DNA of 64,000 nucleotides from the NCBI RefSeq assembly GCF_024127895.1, contig NZ_JAMYBK010000013.1, positions 62,001 through 126,000 of the forward strand, given 5' to 3'. This document shows, in pieces, positions 61,312 to 64,000 of this stretch (position 1 is the stretch's first letter; the number at the start of each line of letters is the position of its first letter). The notes under the pieces were generated by a model. It made no database searches, was not told where the DNA came from, and saw only the letters and a program-made list of their open reading frames with translations. The position numbers and the translations under genes were made by a program. Source of the stretch: Pseudomonas guariconensis (GTDB lineage: Bacteria > Pseudomonadota > Gammaproteobacteria > Pseudomonadales > Pseudomonadaceae).

Positions 61312-62376
61312 CTAGAGCGGGTTGGCGGGGAGGGCGTCGCCGGCAAGGTTGAACGGGCGGGTGAAGCGGCTGCGGTAGTCCCGTGGCGACACCGCCAGGT
61401 GACGCTGGAAGGCATGGCGCATGCGCTCCTCGGTGCCGAAGCCGCAGTGGCGGGCGATCTGGTCGATGTTGCTGGTGGAGTTCTCCAGCAAGCGGCGTGC
61501 GGCCTCCAGGCGGAACACCTCGATGGCCTTGGCCGGCGTGCGGCCGGTTTTGGCCTTGTAGACGCGCGAGAAGTTGCGCACGCTCATGCGCACCTGCTGG
61601 GCCATGCTTTCCACGCTCAGGCGTGGGTCGTCCAGGCGCTGGCTCAGCCACAGGTGCAGCGCCTCGAACTCGGCGCAGTCCTGGCCCTGGGACTTGAGCA
61701 GCTCGCTGAACTGCGCCTGCCCGCCGGGGCGCTTGAGGAACACCACCAGCTCCCGCGCCACCTGCATCGCCACCTCACGGCCACAGTCGGCCTCCACCAG
61801 TGCCAGGGCCATGTCGATGCCGGCGCTGACGCCGGCAGAAGTCCAGACCTTGTCCTGCTGGACGAAGATCGACTCGTTGTCCACCTCCACCGCCGGAAAG
61901 TCCCGGCGCAGGACATCGCACATGGCCCAGTGGGTGGCCGCGCGACGGCCGTCGAGCAGGCCGGCGCTGGCCAGCAGGAAGGTGCCGCTGCACACCGAGG
62001 CGGTGCGCCTCACGCCTTTGGCCGCCTCGCGCAACCAGGCCACCAGAGGGGCATGATCGGGGAGGGTACGGATGATGTCCGGTGCCCCGGGCACGATCAG
62101 CGTATCGACGGGCTGGTGCATCAGGGGCGCGAGGCGCTCGGTGGCTACTGCCAGGCCTTCGGCGGTCGGCTGCAGGCCACCTTCGAGGCTGGCGGTATGC
62201 ATCTGGTAGCCGGGCAGGCCACGTTCGCCCATGGCCTTGGTGGCGGCCCAGAACACCGTCTGGGCGCCGGTCAGGTCGAGCAGGCCCATCTGGGGGTAGG
62301 CGAGGAACACCAGCCGGCGCGGCTGGCCGACGGGTTGCAGGGCAGGGGACTGCGGGATGTGGGCGATATCGTTCAT
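61312..62376 (-). CDS. GlxA-family AraC-type regulator with DJ-1/PfpI-like domain
   Basis: This 354-aa protein has an N-terminal class I amidotransferase-like/DJ-1 domain (about 20-200) with the nucleophile-elbow cysteine in ASVCSGTFLLASAGLLDG. Two AraC helix-turn-helix motifs follow (about 245-345, SVESMAQQVRMSVRNFSRVYKAKTG and IDQIARHCGFGTEERMRHAFQRHL). Relatives (ArgR, CdhR, GbdR) in Pseudomonas control amino acid, carnitine and betaine use. The target is unknown; the neighbouring ABC transporter or BCCT carrier are candidates. Confidence 0.92.
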   Translation of the reverse strand: MNDIAHIPQSPALQPVGQPRRLVFLAYPQMGLLDLTGAQTVFWAATKAMGERGLPGYQMHTASLEGGLQPTAEGLAVATERLAPLMHQPVDTLIVPGAPDIIRTLPDHAPLVAWLREAAKGVRRTASVCSGTFLLASAGLLDGRRAATHWAMCDVLRRDFPAVEVDNESIFVQQDKVWTSAGVSAGIDMALALVEADCGREVAMQVARELVVFLKRPGGQAQFSELLKSQGQDCAEFEALHLWLSQRLDDPRLSVESMAQQVRMSVRNFSRVYKAKTGRTPAKAIEVFRLEAARRLLENSTSNIDQIARHCGFGTEERMRHAFQRHLAVSPRDYRSRFTRPFNLAGDALPANPL

Positions 62377-62526
62377 GGTGGCGCAATCGTTCGGCTGTCA
62401 TGGGAGGCGCATGGACTGAGGTCGGCCCTGACCTTGGCCCATGGTAGTACATGCCGGGGGAGCGGGGTAAGGCGCCTTGCGTTCTATGAGTTCCCTGTGG
62501 GGTTGTTGTCGTGCAGAGAGCACACA

Positions 62527-62546
62527 GGGGCCGCGAAAGCGGCCCC
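62527..62546 (-). terminator. GNRA-loop hairpin at the end of the ABC operon
   Basis: GGGGCCGC-GAAA-GCGGCCCC forms an 8-bp stem with a tetraloop, 22 bases beyond the ATPase stop. Confidence 0.6.
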
Positions 62547-62567
62547 CAAGATTACACCCAGGCTGGC

Positions 62568-63716
62568 TCAGTGCGCGCCCGCCGCCTTGCTCAGGTCGCT
62601 TTCGGCCCAGGCGGTATACACACAGGCATCGGCCACCGCCCAGCGCACCTTGACGGTATCCCCGGGCTGCATCGGCATGCCCGCGGCGGACAGCGCCTTC
62701 ACGGTCATCTCGGTCCCTCCGGCGGTGACTACATGGCAGGTCTGGCTCTCGCCCAGGAACAGCACCTCGCCCACGCGGGCACTGACCTCGTTCCACCCCG
62801 CCGGCAACGGCTCGCGCAGGGCCTGCTCGGCCGTCAGCGCCAGGGCCTTCTCCGGTCGCACCATGACCAGCGCATCCTGTTCGGCAACCAGCCCCGGGGT
62901 CAGGCGGATCGCCAGCGACTGTCCCTCGAAACCCGCCGCGCCATTGCTGCTGGCCTTGACCCGGAGGAAATTGGAGTTGCCCAGGAACGAGGCGACGAAG
63001 GCGTTCGGTGGGTTCTGGTAGAGGTCGTAGCCGCTGCCCAGGCCGACGATCTTGCCGTGGCTGAAGATGGCGATACGTTGGGACAGGCGCATGGCCTCTT
63101 CCTGGTCATGGGTCACGTAGACGATGGTGATGCCCAGGCGCCGATGCAACTGGCGCAATTCGTCCTGCAGGTCCTCGCGCAGCTTCTTGTCCAGGGCGCC
63201 GAGGGGTTCGTCCATCAGCAGGATGCGCGGCTCGTACACCAGTGCCCGGGCGATCGCCACGCGCTGCTGCTGGCCGCCGGATAGCTGCGCCGGGCGGCGG
63301 TGGGCGAACTTCTCCAGTTGCACCAGCTTGAGCATGGCATCGACCTGCTTGGCTGTTTGTGCGGCGTTTTGCTTGCGAATCGCCAGGGGGAAGGCGATGT
63401 TGTCGCGCACCGACAGGTGCGGGAACAGCGAGTAGCGCTGGAACACCATGCCGATGTCGCGCTTGTGCGGCGGCACCTTCACCAGCGACTGGCCCTGGAC
63501 CAGGATCTCGCCGCTGCTGGGCGTCTCGAAGCCGGCCAGCATCGACAGCGTGGTCGACTTGCCCGAGCCGCTGGAGCCGAGGAAGGTGAGGAACTCGCCG
63601 TCCTGGATGTCCAGGCTGATGTTGTCCACGGCGGCGAAGTCGCCGTAGTGCTTGTTCAGGTTGCGCAGGCTGACCAGGGTCTTGTCGTGCGCGGAATCGT
63701 TCATGACTGCACTCAT
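62568..63716 (-). CDS. ABC transporter ATP-binding protein, PotA-like
   Basis: This 382-aa ATPase has Walker A GSSGSGKST (47-55), Q-loop Q93, signature LSGGQQQR (145-152), Walker B with D169-E170 and the switch H203. A C-terminal TOBE domain (about 295-375) is typical of polyamine/opine/iron importers. It powers uptake with the permease whose gene follows upstream. The start is the ATG at 63716, with a second ATG four codons in. It is the last gene of the operon. Confidence 0.93.
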   Translation of the reverse strand: MSAVMNDSAHDKTLVSLRNLNKHYGDFAAVDNISLDIQDGEFLTFLGSSGSGKSTTLSMLAGFETPSSGEILVQGQSLVKVPPHKRDIGMVFQRYSLFPHLSVRDNIAFPLAIRKQNAAQTAKQVDAMLKLVQLEKFAHRRPAQLSGGQQQRVAIARALVYEPRILLMDEPLGALDKKLREDLQDELRQLHRRLGITIVYVTHDQEEAMRLSQRIAIFSHGKIVGLGSGYDLYQNPPNAFVASFLGNSNFLRVKASSNGAAGFEGQSLAIRLTPGLVAEQDALVMVRPEKALALTAEQALREPLPAGWNEVSARVGEVLFLGESQTCHVVTAGGTEMTVKALSAAGMPMQPGDTVKVRWAVADACVYTAWAESDLSKAAGAH

Positions 63717-63735
63717 TGTCGGTGTCTCCGGGCGC

Positions 63736-64000
63736 TCAGGCGCTGACTTCGTTGCGCCGGCGCAGGGCGGCGGCGATGACCATGACCAGTACCGACAGGC
63801 CGATCAGCAGCGTCGAGGCGACGGCGATCACCGGGGTCAGGTCCTGGCGCAGGGTGGTCCACATCTTCACGGGCAGGGTCTGCAGGGTCGGGCTGGCCAT
63901 CATCACGCTGAGCACCACCTCGTCCCACGACACCAGGAAGGCGAACAGCCCGCCGGCGATCATCCCCGGGCGGATCGCCGGGAAGGTCACCTTGAAGATC
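63736..64000 (-). CDS. ABC transporter permease, PotC-like (5' part beyond the window)
   Basis: The frame is open to the right edge, giving the last 88 residues. The EAA-loop end (FKVTFPAIRPGMIAGGLFAFLVSWDEVVLSVMM) is followed by a final membrane segment and the tail RRRNEVSA. This matches the second permease of spermidine/putrescine-type importers. The stop is 19 bases before the ATPase start, so they are co-transcribed. The apparent start at 63990 is an internal GTG codon. Confidence 0.88.
   Translation of the reverse strand, partial: IFKVTFPAIRPGMIAGGLFAFLVSWDEVVLSVMMASPTLQTLPVKMWTTLRQDLTPVIAVASTLLIGLSVLVMVIAAALRRRNEVSA

Overview
The window is a continuous stretch of high-GC chromosomal DNA from a Pseudomonas of the P. 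putida type. This rests on the protein families (OprD and TonB receptors, LpxO, carboxynorspermidine genes, GcvA-type LysR regulators) and on scattered P. putida-style REP palindromes with the GGGCTGC-AAA-GCAGCCC core. I see no rRNA, tRNA, CRISPR array, insertion sequence or prophage. Gene density is high. The one clearly foreign-looking patch (about 42.6-43.8 kb) is lower in GC.

Layout, 0-21.4 kb: an OmpR-type response regulator, a DUF2790 protein overlapping a TlpA-like thioredoxin, an accessory aroQ-aroE pair with its own promoter, an MHS-type transporter, and a TonB receptor coupled to a DUF2946 protein. Next comes a probable sugar-acid catabolic block. It holds an AldA-like aldehyde dehydrogenase, an MFS transporter, an acid-sugar dehydratase of the enolase superfamily, a GMC oxidoreductase, a porin and two GcvA-type LysR regulators, and its two promoter regions share a 12-bp motif. 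A second small-molecule operon encodes a formaldehyde-activating enzyme homologue (Fae), an aldo-keto reductase and a GabD-like dehydrogenase, followed by an MFS carrier.

21.6-36.5 kb: an orphan ParA, a sensor diguanylate cyclase, a lipoprotein, an OprD porin, a DUF1624 membrane protein, and a TonB receptor preceded by a clear cobalamin riboswitch. Then come single genes (GNAT, AhpD-like, LpxO, ThpR), a quinone reductase/TetR divergent pair with three 14-bp operator-like repeats, a SotB-type exporter and a LysR regulator.

36.6-53.7 kb: a nitroreductase, a cysteine desulfurase with an MFS transporter, a LysR/acyl-CoA dehydrogenase divergent pair, and the low-GC patch. The patch contains a translationally coupled 41-aa ORF, a small membrane protein, and a second, frameshifted partial copy of that membrane protein. 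After it lie TerC, a Fur-box-preceded siderophore receptor, a PstS-OmpA fusion, the carboxynorspermidine dehydrogenase/decarboxylase pair, a YfcE-type phosphoesterase, RidA and a LysR regulator.

53.7-64 kb: a PLP dehydratase, an amidase, a BetT-type BCCT transporter, a YghU-type glutathione transferase, an NDH-2-like flavoprotein, a GlxA-family regulator and the start of a polyamine/iron-type ABC transporter operon that runs off the right edge. No single large system dominates. The most unusual items are the Fae operon, the riboswitch-controlled receptor, the catabolic block of unknown substrate, and the decayed duplicated membrane-protein locus.
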